Shown here one piece after another: positions 47,166 to 59,769 of a stretch of 64,000 nt of DNA. A program made the position numbers and the translations under genes. The DNA comes from Malachius bipustulatus (lineage: Eukaryota > Arthropoda > Insecta > Coleoptera > Melyridae), in the NCBI GenBank assembly GCA_910589415.1, contig OU342639.1, positions 25,366,268 to 25,430,267 of the forward strand. Direction: 5' to 3'. A model generated the notes under the pieces. The model was not told where the DNA came from. It saw nothing but the letters and a program-made list of their open reading frames with translations, and did no database searches. Position 1 is the stretch's first letter. Each line of letters starts with the position of its first letter.

Positions 47166-48049
47166 TTTTGATTGTTTAGTATTTCTTGACGGATTCGAGA
47201 TGGTCACAAAATTGTTCATCTTTTCGCTTATTTAATCGACCCTGTATCCCTTAGCGTTTACGAGATATCCATCAGGAGCTCTGAATAAGGGACATTCTGT
47301 ATATCAGATATTCATGTACAATGTTTGTGTTCTAAAGCATTTCTCATCAAAAAACCTCAAAAGTGAAAAATTATTCCAGCCGACAGCTGCACATACCGTG
47401 AAATGCTACGTTACGGTAATGAGGTGGGTCTTTTGTTTTGCAACCCCACGCAAATACCTCCAGGTCTAAATGAATCATATATAAACCATAAAAGTGGCGT
47501 AGGCATTCGGAAATATTTTGTTCCTCGAGTGAATAAATTAAATATAATTAAAGAAGTTTTTATAATTATAATTATCAACTTTTAGACTAAAATAATTGAA
47601 CAAATTACTTTCTGCCTTATAATAATCAATCCAAACGTAGCTGTCAAAATACTTCTGTTAATTTTAACTGCTCGATCTACTGAAAAATTAAATAATAAAT
47701 CAAAGGTTTTTTTTATAGTCATTGGAATAACGTAAAAGTCGTCTTGATGGACTCCTAGACGCGCTGTGATCATTGTCGACCTCCCGATCCCTGCTCCTCA
47801 AAAACAAAAAAAAATAAGTAAAATAAAAATAAATAAAATAATAAAGTAATAATTGCCCCATCGGAAAAACCAAACCTCTTCTTTTGTTTAGTGGATTTCA
47901 AAATCGTGTTTCTTCAACTTTCTTCCACCAGTAACAAAAATAGTTTCTCCAATCTTCATTCCCCTGTTTTCTCGTTTTTCTTAAGCCTGGATTTGGATCA
48001 AATGCTCTTTCGTGGACTGCATACCTTGCTGCTTTTGAAAAACCTTAAA
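47166..48049. other. no gene seen
   Basis: AT-rich intron sequence with no element recognised. Confidence 0.35.
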
Positions 48050-48440
48050 AGGACATCTTCTTCTTCAGCCTGTGTCCATCTATTGTCGAATATGGGTCTC
48101 TTCCAGTCAAGCTATGTGGTATTGCTAATTTCCTCCATTGTTTTCCTGTCACTGCTAGCTTTAACGTCATCTGCCCATCTCTTTTTCGGTAGGCCTGTAC
48201 TTCTTGTTGTCCCTCTTGGTCTCCAAAGCACCGCTTTCTGGATCCATCTGGCTAGATCGTGTCTCGACAGCGCCACGTTTCAGATCCAGTACCATTCACT
48301 TCAGGCTGCCACACTCTCTACAACAACCACTATGTATCTGGCTATTATTTACCTTGTCTTTCAAGGCGATTTCCAGCATTATTCTTTCCATGGTTGTTCT
48401 ACTGCTTTTCTCGTTATTGCCATAGGTATTAAAAGGACGT
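48050..48440 (-). pseudogene. RTE-like retrotransposon C-terminal remnant
   Basis: Minus-strand frames give MERIMLEIALKDKVNNSQI, then SLKWYW, RHDLARWIQKAVLWRPRGTT, TGLPKKRWADDVK and near the end DNRWTQAEEEDVL. This reproduces the C-terminal block of RTE-clade polyproteins (MERAMLGISLRD, LKWQWAGHIAR, WRPR, GRP-KRW-DD). Frameshifts and a stop interrupt it. The longer + strand frame overlapping it (47891-48442) is its antisense shadow. Confidence 0.75.
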
Positions 48441-51345
48441 AATTATTTTATTCGAAAATTTTTTTTCTTCTGAAACTTTTCTCTTTTCTCTTTTTAAAAG
48501 AAAAGTCTGGTAAGTAAAAATTGTTTTTAAAACAAAAGAAGCACATAGAGACTCGATTTAATTTTCCCCAAATATTAAAATGTGACCTAATGAAAAGTTA
48601 ATCTTGAACATAGGGATAAAAGAAAAACTTCAAAATTTTCTCCGGGAGTTATAATAAACCAGTACAGAATAGTAATAATTTCAGACACAAAATATGGAAT
48701 CCATATAAGTACTTAACTCAGTGATTATCGTATTGATTCCTTTATCTTTTCACAAAGCGGAATCAGATCGGAATCAGACCGAATACTTTTTGACTGAGAC
48801 AAGTCAGCTGTTTAATTTAAGGTAGGTACTTCCTTTTATAGCAGATGGGTGATTGTATCCTTTGACAGAGTGTCGCTATTGTTTAGGTTTTCTTAAAAAC
48901 GTAATTCTTTATCCATTCAAAGAAGATTAAACCCTACTGCACATACGATTCCTTTTTTCAATTCCAATTAGCCGTAACATCCTGTGAGCGCATTTTTAAA
49001 GTGATATTGCTGAGATGTTTAATTAAAAACCAATTTGAACATATTGTGCATTGCAGACCAAAGTGGAATATTATTTCCCAGTAGTCGTAGATTTGTCGTC
49101 AGAATGCAGTTTTCTATATAATTACAAAGAACTAATCACAATTCAGAAATCTAATAACGTTTAATCATTTTATTTCAATCAATAACACTCTTCGCAATAA
49201 TAAGAGTTCCAGAAAACGTAAAATTAATTCCGATTAGGTTTTCGAGACGTGTAAACGTGGAAAAATTGAATTAACTGATTAGATGTAAAATTGAAGATGA
49301 CATTCTCTTATGTAGAGAGCGTTTGATGTCACGAGATTTTCTTTCACCGCGAGCTATTTGTACTTAATTATCTTATGACAAACAGCTCCAAATGACACCA
49401 TCAGTAGAGACAGAAATGTGAATGTGGGGTCCCGAATCGTGTAGGTTGTCAACAAACCGGCCTAAGAGCTTGTATAACTCCTCCTTCAACTGTCTTAAGG
49501 TTCCCCTAATTATTAAACGTCATAAAGTCTGCGAACATTTTCTTATTGTGATAACTTGAATGGATGCCTTACCTACATCCTACGAATTACCTACCACTCC
49601 AACAATAATAGCGAAATGAAAATTTAGTTTTTCAAACTGTGGTCTAAAACGTGTTTTTTTAATAGATATGTAAAAAAAATGATAACACGTATTGAATTCA
49701 TTTTTTTCTATTAACATTGTATTAACATCAGGAAGTACAATAAATAAATACTTTCTATTTTATTTTATATTTACGGCTTTCTAACAGTCCTAACAAGCCT
49801 GTTAAAGATTCCATATATCAAAGCAGGGAATGACGTTGACCATTCGGAGATTGCGGCCGTCAAGTTTAAATAGTCATTTAAACCATTTATGACGCTATCT
49901 GGGTCTCCTTCTTAGCTTCATCTACTGCTAAACGAAGAGACATTCACTTTAGTATCTTCCATCTACGAAAGCTTTTTTAAATCCAACGTCATACTATAAA
50001 CAGAAATTTTGAGCTTTGAATACATTAGGAAGATATAATTTATAATGTTCAAAAAGCTTTCAGATACAGTAATCTTATCTAACTAAAATTAATTTTTAAA
50101 TTTTCATTTATCAGGCCATCTTTAACCACTTTCATCTTACTTCTTGTGTATGTCATCTTCATTACTGGGCGTATAGGTTGCCTTTCACGTATCTCTATAT
50201 ATTTGGGTTCGCATTCATACAACGGGCTGGTCTTTGATGGTGTTTTCATGCTTGATATTCATACAAATAAAATAACGAAACCTTCTAAAATGAATTAGTT
50301 CCTACTAGTAGAAATCATGAATATATAAGTAAAAATAGTAAATATTCGTCGTGGCAGCCAATTTCTCTGCCTTGACAAGACCAAACAGAGCATAAAAGAC
50401 TGTTTCATAAAGTAGCTATCCGAAAAAAAAAATACCAAGCGGGAACTATGGATGATATTTGCCATGGTTTATTTTTCCCGACTGGATTCTCATTTTCATC
50501 ACTATGGTTTCTACAAAGGTGTGGTAACGCGGTTTAAGAGTTGCGGTTGCGGTTTTAAGTATTGCTTGTCTTCACGTCGACCCAATCTCGAACTGTTCGG
50601 TTTAGAAGTCCACCTGAAATTTAGAGACCTTTATACACTGAATATAATAATAGTCTGGGACTAAAATCGAAAATATGAAAATCTTAAACACTATTGTCTT
50701 ATTTCTCCAAGTGTGTACTGAATTGAGATTTGGATTATTCGAGCTTATCTTATATCTTAATTATGGTATAACTTATGGCATTGTAACGGGTTTACCGTTG
50801 AGAAAGTTTCGTCTATAAAGTAAATTCAGACACAATTATTAATTATTTATCAAAGAAGATTATAAGTTATTTTTACACAACATACTCTGATTATTTATTT
50901 ACATTTAAAGCTTTCAACACTATTATTTATATAACAAGAAGTTATAATATTTATTTCTGAACACATTTTTCTACTTATTTAATTACACTTTAAGCAACGA
51001 TTTATACGGCACGCTTTTCAATTTGGTTTATATCTGATATTCAACCTTCCCACAAATGCCAGAAGCGTATCGAGAGGAATAGTGCAATTGCATCCCATTG
51101 CACCGCAATATATCATCCCTTCTTAAAACGAATGGAGCGTCTGAGCAATCCGCTGGGTGACGGATAGTTCCCAGAACTAGATATTACATGCGTCATAGCT
51201 TTACCGCGACAGTCTTCCACATCGCTGCAGTATTAAAGGCATACTGCATAACGAAGATCTAGCCCTAAGGTAATAAGGCTAGTTCTACTTGTTGGATAGT
51301 AGATATTAAATTTGTCACGACTTCTGACCGTAGGAATAAGAAAAT
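48441..51345. other. no gene seen
   Basis: AT-rich intron sequence with no recognised coding remnant or repeat family. Confidence 0.35.
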
Positions 51346-51567
51346 CTATATCTGATCAAGCAACTGAACGCAATCGATCCCGTCATAAAGTAGGCTACAT
51401 TCTAAGCAAAGCTTGAAACAATGGAACAAAGCTCTAGGACACAAACCGCGTATATATAAGATTCCATTTCGCTTGAAAAAGCTCAATTCCAAGAATCGCC
51501 TTTGAACGGAATCGTTTGAACGGAAAGGATGGTGCACCAAGCAAGATACCAATTTTGATTTGATCAA
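51346..51567 (-). pseudogene. jockey/R1-like RT C-terminal scrap
   Basis: The frame contains DSVQRRFLELSFFKRNGI and later CVQLLDQI, resembling the IE-x-VQRRFLRFLAFK segment just after the reverse transcriptase of jockey-type elements. Nothing else of the element remains here. Confidence 0.55.
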
Positions 51568-51894
51568 CTCAAAAAATTTTTATGGTTTCTATAATATCTA
51601 TTTAAATTCTTAATAGCAGCAGAATTCACACCAATATGCCCGTAAAAATTGTTGCTAGAAGCGGTGAGACAGCTTCAGACCTATCCAGACTAGACTGACC
51701 CACACTCTCCCCGCCTCGTCCATTTTATTTCCACTTACTATTTCCCGTCCTACCTTGGAGCAAGGTTGCAACCAAGCCATTGGGACAGGTATGTCCTGAC
51801 GGATAGGAATTTAAAGTTACAGTGAACCTTTGACTTATTATTTTGAATATTATTATAATGACTAATTAATCATACCTGATTATTCCTGTTGCAG

Positions 51895-52203
51895 ACGTGT
51901 CGAACTTACCGATAGAGAGCATCGTGATCAAGGCCGGTGACAACCGATCACTGTCATGTCCAGGTGTCAATGAGCACAGCTTGGTACTGGCACTGGAATG
52001 GCGTTCGTTAACTCACCGACTCAAACTGGTGGAGTTCATGAGCGACACAACCACGGTCTGGGTGAAGCAGCACCGGATATCCTTGCTGCCGGATACTTAC
52101 GGGCTCAGCTTCCATCCAGCTGCAGCCGAGGACAGCGGCGATTACGTTTGCCTGGTGAATAGTAGACCCAAGCCAGACGGCGTCGTCAGGCTCATCGTTC
52201 AAG
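51895..52203 (+). CDS. Ig-superfamily gene, exon 2 (one Ig domain)
   Basis: A 309-bp symmetrical phase 1-1 exon lies between TTGCAG and GTAATT splice sites. Numbered from the exon-1 ATG, the domain has Cys44 (SLSCPG), Trp58 (LEWRSL) and Cys108 in the diagnostic DSGDYVC motif, so the disulfide, core Trp and tyrosine corner of an Ig fold are all present. The 64-residue Cys-Cys spacing suits a V- or I-set domain. N39-R-S is a possible N-glycosylation site. After the signal peptide this makes a secreted or cell-surface adhesion/receptor protein with its first Ig domain here. The rest lies beyond the window. I do not recognise the specific family member. Base composition is clearly more GC-rich than the flanks, as expected for selected coding sequence. 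Confidence 0.9.
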
Positions 52204-53533
52204 GTAATTTTTGTCTCTAGGTTTCATCACTTTCTATCGTAGAAATTTTTTTTTCATCTCTCTCATCAATGAGATCCTGCGAAGGAGCGGAGATCTACTG
52301 GAATTAACAGGGTCGGCTAAATTACAGAAAAAATGCACAATTTTATACTCATTTGGACTCTGAAACAAAATTTAGGGTAACAAACTTATGTCCCACTTAG
52401 GTACTTAAAGACAAAACTCTATTTCATTAAAAAAATTATTCATTTTTTTTTCGAAAAAAGCAAACAGTTCTTCCCCCGAATGGAATATAAGTTGTCATAT
52501 TTTTCAAATGACTTTTGAAAAATTCACTTTTTTTATAAAGCATTGCGGTTTATTACATTTCAAAAGAGTTCAGGATTTCCCCACCGACTTTTTGTTTTGG
52601 AATGTATATTATTATCATTAAAAATAACCACACATAATATAAGTTACGGTCATATCATAATATATACTAGAAATACGTATTTGTTTTATGTTGAAGAATC
52701 GCGAGTTTTAGTTCGGCGATCATTAATCACAACTAAATAGAGAAAAAAGCATTCGAGAAGATAATTGATTGCAATATCACAACACCGGCGTAGTGGTTTG
52801 ATACGTTTTAACAGCTCGAGCAAACGTCTATTATTCTGTGTCACCATTGTAATTTATAATCCTTATGCGCATTTTTTACAGGAGGTTGTTAAATGGGATG
52901 TACTGTGAAAAATTACGGACTCATTAAATTTTCTTATTCTTTTCACCGCATCTGAACGCAGCCTTGCCTTCGTTAAATAATTTGCTTGGGTTTGCTTTAT
53001 TGTTACTTTGCCTGTATTAACAATACCCTACATCTGAACCAATTATAAATTATAAATGATAAAAGGCGATATCCATATCGACTACAATTCTCTTTCTATT
53101 CTCCCCGACAGATTATTCAACTCGCAAAGCTAATTTCTCACAGTCTTATCATTCATTTTTATTTTATCTTCAACGCAGAAAGTTCATGGAGATAAATCAG
53201 AATGGCATCTCTTAAGATCTTAGCAAATCAACCTAATTTCCCTTGCCGTACCAAATAAAACATAAAATGAGCGTTTTTAGAATTGCACTAGTTTAGTAGG
53301 TCAATACAGAAATGCCCTTTATTAGTAAATAATAGCACCAAAGCCAAAACATATGAAACCTAACTCAATGTAAATTAAATCAGAAAAATGACACAAGGGT
53401 ATTTGATTTAATGGTAACTTTTTGATGTCTAATTTAACCTCCACTGTGCCACTTATATATTATATTTTTTATGAGATCCCGATGGTGTCGATGTCTCAAG
53501 TACCTCTCGTCGTACATTTAATGTCCTTATCGA
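52204..53533 (+). other. start of intron 2, no element identified
   Basis: Begins with a GTAATT donor. AT-rich, without a recognised exon or repeat. The next exon is not in the window as far as I can see. Confidence 0.5.
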
Positions 53534-53535
53534 TA

Positions 53536-54271
53536 TACACCGTGTTTTATATTAAGTCGGCACTATTGCTAACTTCGTTATTATTTAAGCTAGAAAGTCG
53601 GTTAATATATTGCAAACTAGTAGTATTTTTTCTCCTGAATAAAATGGCGAAAGCAGAAAAACAATTGAACATCGCGTTTTTCAGATATTTAAAAAAATGT
53701 AATTTTTTTAATGGAACAGGTATATTTTTAGATGGATCGGTTGCAATTTTTTTTTAAAGGGAAAAGTCTTTATACACTATGATCCTAAAATAATAAATTC
53801 ATTAATTATTCATTATTTTATTACTCCCAAAGTAGGCTGCGACAATTATTGTAATTTAGTGTACCTACGTAATGTACGGTAAAAAAATTATGTCTTCATC
53901 AATAGTGTATTTTTCAATAAAACAATACACTAAAAATAAGAGTTGTTACCTTGAAAAGGATTTAATTTTACATAAACAAATAACAGAACTTGTTTGTGTG
54001 TAAAATTTTATTATTTTAGGATCATAGTGCATAGAGACTTTTTCCTTTAAAAAAATTTTGCAACCGATCCATCCAAAAATATATAGGGTGTTCCATTAAA
54101 AAAGTTACATTTTTAAAAATATCTCGAAAACGCGATGTTCAATTGTTTTTCTGTTTTTGCCATTTTATTCAGGAGAAAAAATACTACTAGTTTGCTAATT
54201 TAACCGACTTTCTAGGTTAAATAATAACGAAGTTATAGCAATAGTGCCGACTTGATATAAAACACGGTGTA
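53536..54271. mobile_element. TA-flanked foldback element (family P3), 736 bp
   Basis: The ends are TACACCGTGTTTTATATTAA and its complement TTGATATAAAACACGGTGTA, each flanked by TA. Arms of about 265 bp (to about 53800 and from about 54007) are inverted and similar throughout, including AGTCGGCACTATTG and GATGGATCGGTTGCAA. The loop of about 200 bp contains a smaller hairpin like the end of Rep1. No transposase is encoded. Confidence 0.85.
53904..53931. repeat. Rep1-like hairpin in the loop of P3
   Basis: AGTGTATTTTT and AAAACAATACACT form a palindrome preceded by CATCAATAG and followed by AAAA. This matches the terminal hairpin of Rep1 at 58579-58606 almost base for base. Confidence 0.7.
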
Positions 54272-54273
54272 TA

Positions 54274-54538
54274 ATAATTGAATTAGAATAAATACCTTGA
54301 AATCTTCTATCCAAAATCCAGGCAACTTCTAATTTTGTAAGTGATGACTCGGTGTATCGAATCATATTTCTCGTTATAATTTAGCGATTTTCTTGATAGA
54401 GAAGTGGTTGATAATGAAAGGTGTCAGTTATAACTTATCGAATAAGATCATTTACCCGTCGTTGTGCTTAATTGACTATATAGCTTCGACATTGAAGTGT
54501 AGAACAATAATATACGTCTCCGTAGGAACGAGACTGTC
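54274..54538. other. no gene seen
   Basis: Short AT-rich intronic spacer. Confidence 0.4.
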
Positions 54539-54583
54539 TAGTGCTAGTGCTAGTGCTAGTGCTAGTGCTAGTGCTAGTGCCTT
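54539..54583. repeat. (GCTAGT)n microsatellite
   Basis: About seven perfect copies of the hexamer GCTAGT, immediately upstream of a Rep1 copy. Confidence 0.92.
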
Positions 54584-54612
54584 GGTTTGGAGGATAACTG
54601 CTACAGAAGAAT

Positions 54613-56320
54613 GAAAAACCTTCTTGCGCATCAATCGCAGAAATAGTGTATTTTTATGCGATCCAATTTATGAATATTTTGACCGCTTTTTAAATTGGCT
54701 TTCTGAAATTTTCCCTAGTCAGGTCATATTAGCGTAGTGGTTTACTGTGAAAATTGCATTTCACTTCGTTTGAAAACGTGCCGTAGAATGGATTTTTAAA
54801 TTTAACAAAACCAAAATAAATGGTAAAACTGAACAATTTTGCCCCTTTTCCTTTGCCCGCCACTGGCTGACTTTACCTAAAAAATACTATTTTTTACACT
54901 ACCTTCAATAGATTTGAAAAAGTGAAAAGGGAGCTTTGAAAACTGAAAATTTGAAATTTTAGAGGAATAAACATAATTTACAAATTATTCGAATATCTCC
55001 GCCATTTTTCTTATTTGCTTCTTGAAAATTTTCAGAGTTAAGAGTTATTGGTATAGTTATCTATTGGAAAAATTTCAGTTCGATTCGTACAAAAATAGAA
55101 AAATAGAATAAACGGCTATAGAAATTTAGCCTTTTTTACCCTTTTCCTACCCATGCCACTGGCTTAATAATAAAAAATGCAAATTTTATTGCAATAACTA
55201 AAATTTCAATAACTATTCTTCCAATAATGCTAATTTTGTTTAAAAGTTTTTGTTTCTAACTTGCTTATTTAGAGGTTCAAAATCTATCAATTTTTCCTAA
55301 AATTTAAAAGGCAGCCATTTTGGAACGGCTATTCCGATTTTACTCAAGACCGACTACTTGCAGTTATATTACTACAAAAAAAATTTCAGCCCCCTAAATT
55401 GAAAACTGCGACCAGAAACCGTGCCTCATGACCGGTTTTTTTTTTGGAAATTTGGAGGGACACCCTGTAAAAGTAACAAAACTTTAGGAAAATTATTTTT
55501 ACGAAAATCAAACGTCATCTCTAAGTTTCACAAGAGTAAAAAATTTCGTTCATTAATCTTGAAAGGTGAAGCTACAGGAGCGTTTTTAAAATTTTATAGA
55601 AATAAACATCATGTAAAAAAAATTCAAATAACTCCGCCATTTTTGTTATTTACTTCTTGAAATTTTTAAGGGCTAGAGGCTATTAGTATAGTTGCCTACT
55701 GTGAAAATTTCAATTTAATTCCTTCAAAAATGTGCTCAGAAATTGTTAGAGAAATTTAGCGATTTTTACCCTTTTCCTACCCACGCCACTGGCTTATTAA
55801 TAAAAGTAATGCAAATTTTATAACATTAAATCAAATTTCAATTAATTTTCCTCCAATCATGTTGATTTAGTTTCAAAGTTATTTTTCCATCTTACTCATA
55901 CAGGGGTTCAAAAAAAAGCAATTTTTCAAAAACTTCAAATGGCCGCCATTTTGAAACGGCTCGGCCGATTTTGCTCAAGTACAATACCAGACCAGTTCTT
56001 ATATATATCTTACTCCCACAAAAATTTCAGTCCCCTAGATTGAAAACTGCGACCTGAAATGAGATGACAAAAACGGGATATGGGGAATTTTGAAAGGACA
56101 CCCTGTAGAAGTAACGCGACTTTAGGAATTTTTTTCAACGAAAATCTAACGTCGTTCAAAAGCTTTACAAGGATCCAAAATTTCATTCACTAATCTTGAA
56201 AGATAAAGCTACAGGAGCGTTTTGAAAATCGAAATTTCGCGATTTTGGAGAAATATATATATATATAAATATATATATATTTATATATATTTACGGTACA
56301 ATTCAGGCTCCGGCCATGTA
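54613..56320 (+). repeat. Rep1 copy A, 3'-truncated
   Basis: Begins AAAACCTTCTTGCGCATCAA and runs as Rep1 copy B through the internal 640-bp subunits, marked by CCACTGGCTTA at about 55160 and 55786 and by CTACAGGAGCG near 55573 and 56211. It stops within the TA-rich microsatellite near 56245-56300. It is more diverged from B than B is from C. Short frames on either strand carry no domain. Confidence 0.8.
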
Positions 56321-56733
56321 ATTTTTGCGGTTTACTGGGACTCCGGCGTCACTCGGCGTCCGATATACGGATCCCCAGTGACATCTTCAATTTAAAACTG
56401 CCAAACGGTTCCTCAGGTGATGTGTAACTAGTTTTCATCGAAAAATCGAGGAGCCTGACTAAATCCATTATCTGATTGCCGTATAAGTTTTAGTTCATAG
56501 TGTATTTAGATAGAGGCGCTGCATACGATTGAGCGTATATACAAGTGGAAACCCAGAGCGGTTTACTCGGCACTTGTATAAAATGTTTTAGTAGAAAGGG
56601 TTACCTGGCACCGTTTATAAATGATACTTTTAGGATCACTGGGCGCTGTTTATAAAAATGGTACTTTCAGGTTTACTCGAAGTATAGCATTTCATTTATT
56701 CAAACACGACTATTATCTCATAAAACAAACAAA
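56321..56733. other. unique spacer between Rep1 copies A and B
   Basis: Less AT-rich than its surroundings (GGACTCCGGCGTCACTCGGC near 56339). Short related segments recur, such as CACCGTTTATAAATGATAC and CGCTGTTTATAAAAATGGTAC. No coding signature. Confidence 0.4.
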
Positions 56734-58608
56734 AAAAAAACCTTCTTGCGCATCAATCGCAGAAATAGTGTATTTTTATGCGATTCAATTATGAATATTT
56801 TCACCGCTTTTTAAATTATTGGCTTTCTGAAATTTTCCATAGTCATGTCATGTTAGCGTAGTGCTTTAATGTGAAAAATTTTCTGTGATAATTTCATTTC
56901 ATTTCGTTTCAACACGTGCCTTAGAATGGATTTTTAAATTTAAAAATCAAAAAAATTGGCAAAATTTTACAATTTTGTCCCTTTTCCTATGCCCGCCACT
57001 GGCTAACTTTACTTGAAAAATACTATTTTTTACACTACCTTTAATAAATTCGGAAAAAACTGAAAGGAGAGTTTTGAAAACCGAAAGTTTGAAATTTTAG
57101 AGGAATAAACATCATTTAAAAATATTCGAATATATCTCCGCCATTTTTATATTTGCTTCTTGAAATTTTTGAAGGTTAAATGCTATTAGTATAGTTGTCT
57201 ACTATCAAAATTTCCGTTCTATTCCTTCAAAAATAAGCTCATGAATGTTTATAGAAATGTAGACATTTTTACCCTTTTCCTACCCACGCCTCTGGCTTAT
57301 TAATAGAAATGATGCAAATTGTATTGCATTAGCTCAAATTTCAAATAAGTTTATTCCAATCTTGTTAATTTTGTTTAAAAGTTTTTGATCTTGCCTATTT
57401 AGGGGTTCAAAATCTAGCCATTTTCCAAAAATTGAAAAGGCCGCCATTTTGGAATGTCTTTACCTATTTTACTCAAATACAGTACCAGACGACTACTTGA
57501 GGGTATCTTACTACCAAAAAAATTACAGCGCTCTAGATTGAAAACTTCGACCAGAAACCGTGCCTCACGGACGGTTTTTTTTCTGAAATTCGGAGGGACA
57601 TCCTGTAGAAGTAACACAACTCTAGGAAAATGTTTTTTACGAAAATCAAACGTCAGCCCTAAGGTTTATAAGAGTAAAAAATTTCGTTCATTAATCTTGA
57701 AAGATGAAGCTACAGGAGCGTTTTTAAAAATTTAGAGAAATTAATTTAAAAAAAACATCATGTAAAAAAAATCGAATATCTCCGCCATTTTTCTTATTTA
57801 CTTTTTGAAATTCTCAAGGGTTGAAGTCTATTAGTATAGTTGTCTACTGTAAAAATTTCAGTTTAATTACTTCAAAAATGTGCTCATAAATTGTTGGAGA
57901 AATTTAGCCATTTTTACCCTTTTCCTACCCACGCCACTGGCTTATTAATAGAAAAAATGCAAATTTTGTTGCATGAAAAAAAATTTCAAGTCATTTACTT
58001 CCAATATTGTGAATTTGATATAAAACTCTTTTTCTATCTAGCTTATACAGGGGTTCAAAAAATAGTCCTTTTTCCAAAAATTAAAATGGCCGCCATTTTG
58101 AAACGGCTCGATCGATTTTGCTCAAGTACAATACCAGACCAGTTCTTATATATATCTTACTCCCACAAAAATTTCAGTCCCCTAGATTGAAAACTGCGAC
58201 CTGAAATGAGATGACAAAAACGGGATATGGGGAATTTTGAAAGGACACCCTGTAGAAGTAACGCGACTTTAGGAATTTTTTTCAACGAAAATCTAACGTC
58301 GTTCCAAGGCTTTACAAGGATCCAAAATTTCATTCACTAATCTTGAAAGATAAAGCTACAGGAGCGTTTTTAAAATCGAAATTTCGCGATTTTGGAGAAA
58401 TATATATATATATAAATATATATATAAATATATATATATATAAATATATATATAAATATATATATATATATCGTGGGCAGGTGAATTTTGGAAAACCACT
58501 TTTTCGTGATCTGGGGGTCATGATCGGTGGACATTTGATGAGTTTGGGTGATTTTCGAAAAGTGATGTCGTCCTCAATAGTGTATTTTTTTATTAAAAAA
58601 TACACTAA
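56734..58608 (+). repeat. Rep1 copy B, full length, left arm of giant inverted repeat
   Basis: It starts AAAACCTTCTTGCGCATCAA, with AATCGCA...TGCGATT forming a small stem around AATAGTGTATTTTT. It contains two tandem subunits of about 645 bp (CCTCTGGCTTATTAATAG at 57290, CCACTGGCTTATTAATAG at 57935), a TA-rich microsatellite (58399-58471) and a terminal hairpin AGTGTATTTTTTTATTAAAAAATACACT followed by AA. GGACACCCTGTAGAAG and ATGGCCGCCATTTT recur inside. It codes for nothing recognisable. Peptide frames derived from its subunits differ from copy C by only two residues in 93, implying very high nucleotide identity. The class is unknown; asymmetrical ends plus a 3' hairpin recall Helitron/Helentron-like non-autonomous elements. 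Confidence 0.82.
58399..58471. repeat. (TA)n/(TATAAA)n microsatellite in Rep1 B
   Basis: Alternating TA with periodic AAATA interruptions. It generates spurious Tyr-Ile repeat frames on both strands. The equivalent tracts are at 56247-56295 and 62210-62311. Confidence 0.92.
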
Positions 58609-59769
58609 AAGTAGGTACCCACCTGGCCATTTAAATGCTCTTCAATTAGGAGAACACCGATGAAGTAATAGGGTTGATATGAAAATTAATCGTTTTTATA
58701 CCTATTCAGTTTTAGATTTAAATCAACAATAACTTTACAATTATTATGTACCTAATTTTTAAATGGCCATATTATTAATTGACGTGTAGCGTATTTTGCA
58801 AGGTGTGATTTTTATAGTTGAGCAGGTTGTTACTACGGATCCAACAAAATCAGATACATAGAAGTAATTAGAATAGAAAAAAAGTAATTATTCAGATCAG
58901 TTTGGCCAGTCACACGTCACTACAATTTTTACATTTTTACATTTCATTTTCCTTATAGTTTCATAATTTGTGGTTCATTTCTTTTGTGGAAAAGTACTTT
59001 ATTAGAATCTAAGTAAAACTTGCACAAAAGAATGATTTGTTTGTTTCACGCGTCCTCATAAGGCGACTGTCACTCTAATGGGCTATTCGAGAAGGGTAAG
59101 GAATAATTTTTTTAAATCGTCCAATAATTAATGGGCCATCTAAATGGTAATTACAGTTATGGCGAAGCAAATATCTCCCTTATTACTGAAGATTTCCCTA
59201 GTACTGTTATGATCTTCTTAGAGACCACACTATCTCCTAGTAGATACCTATGTACCGGGTGTCCCAACACTAGTGTCCACCCCCTAAATAGAGCTTAATT
59301 TTAAAGATAAACAATTGAAACTTTGGGGATTTGTGTACTTGATATAGGACCACGAAATGGCATAATCAGTTTCATTAAAAAAAATTTAGTTCGGGCGCCA
59401 GCGATAAAAAACTGTAAGATGGTGGTAAATTGTCGAAAAAACAAATGATTTTTTTTCAATACATACGTAGAAATCGATTAATAAAATCAATATCGCTTGA
59501 AAGAAATGTGAAAAAACTAATTATAAGGCTTTAATTAAATAAAATATAATTATGTAGCAATGACAGGTAGACAATATAATCTGAACAATATAATCAATAT
59601 AATCTGAAAACGGTAGGTGCAATAAGTTTTATGACAAAGTAAGTAAGGCCCAAATAAATAGAAGGACGGCTCTTGCTGGGCTAGATGGCACACTGAACCT
59701 GCACTGGATAGTGTCGTAGTATGGACTCATGAAAAAGGTGATTATTAAAAAGATATTAAAAATGTTTTT
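58609..59769. other. left part of the inverted-repeat spacer, no gene seen
   Basis: Non-coding, AT-rich. TACCGGGTGTCCCAACACTAG near 59251 is a further terminal-like motif. Nothing links it to the adjacent retroelement. Confidence 0.4.

Larger units (their letters stand above)
18181..51894 (+). other. 33.7 kb intron 1, rich in transposon debris
   Basis: The donor is GTAAGT and the acceptor TATTCCTGTTGCAG, with a modest pyrimidine tract. Both exon ends are in phase 1. Elements nested within it are listed separately. No additional Ig-type exon was recognised inside, though a very short exon would be missed by eye. Confidence 0.7.

Noticed and set aside
47891..48442. + strand frame of 183 codons, membrane-like
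   Set aside because: It is antisense to a recognisable RTE-type C-terminal remnant; hydrophobicity comes from the complement of charged codons.
52008..52202. Minus-strand frame opposite the Ig exon
   Set aside because: Shadow of the Ig-domain exon, which has clear motifs and splice sites.
57454..57735. Conserved 93-residue peptide, also at 62974-63255, as a real gene
   Set aside because: The two copies are nearly identical because they are the same Rep1 subunit; frames in other subunits are broken, so protein-level selection is not indicated.
58330..58663. Frames with long Tyr-Ile repeats, also at 62076-62410
   Set aside because: They are readings of the TA microsatellite inside Rep1; all frames are equally open.
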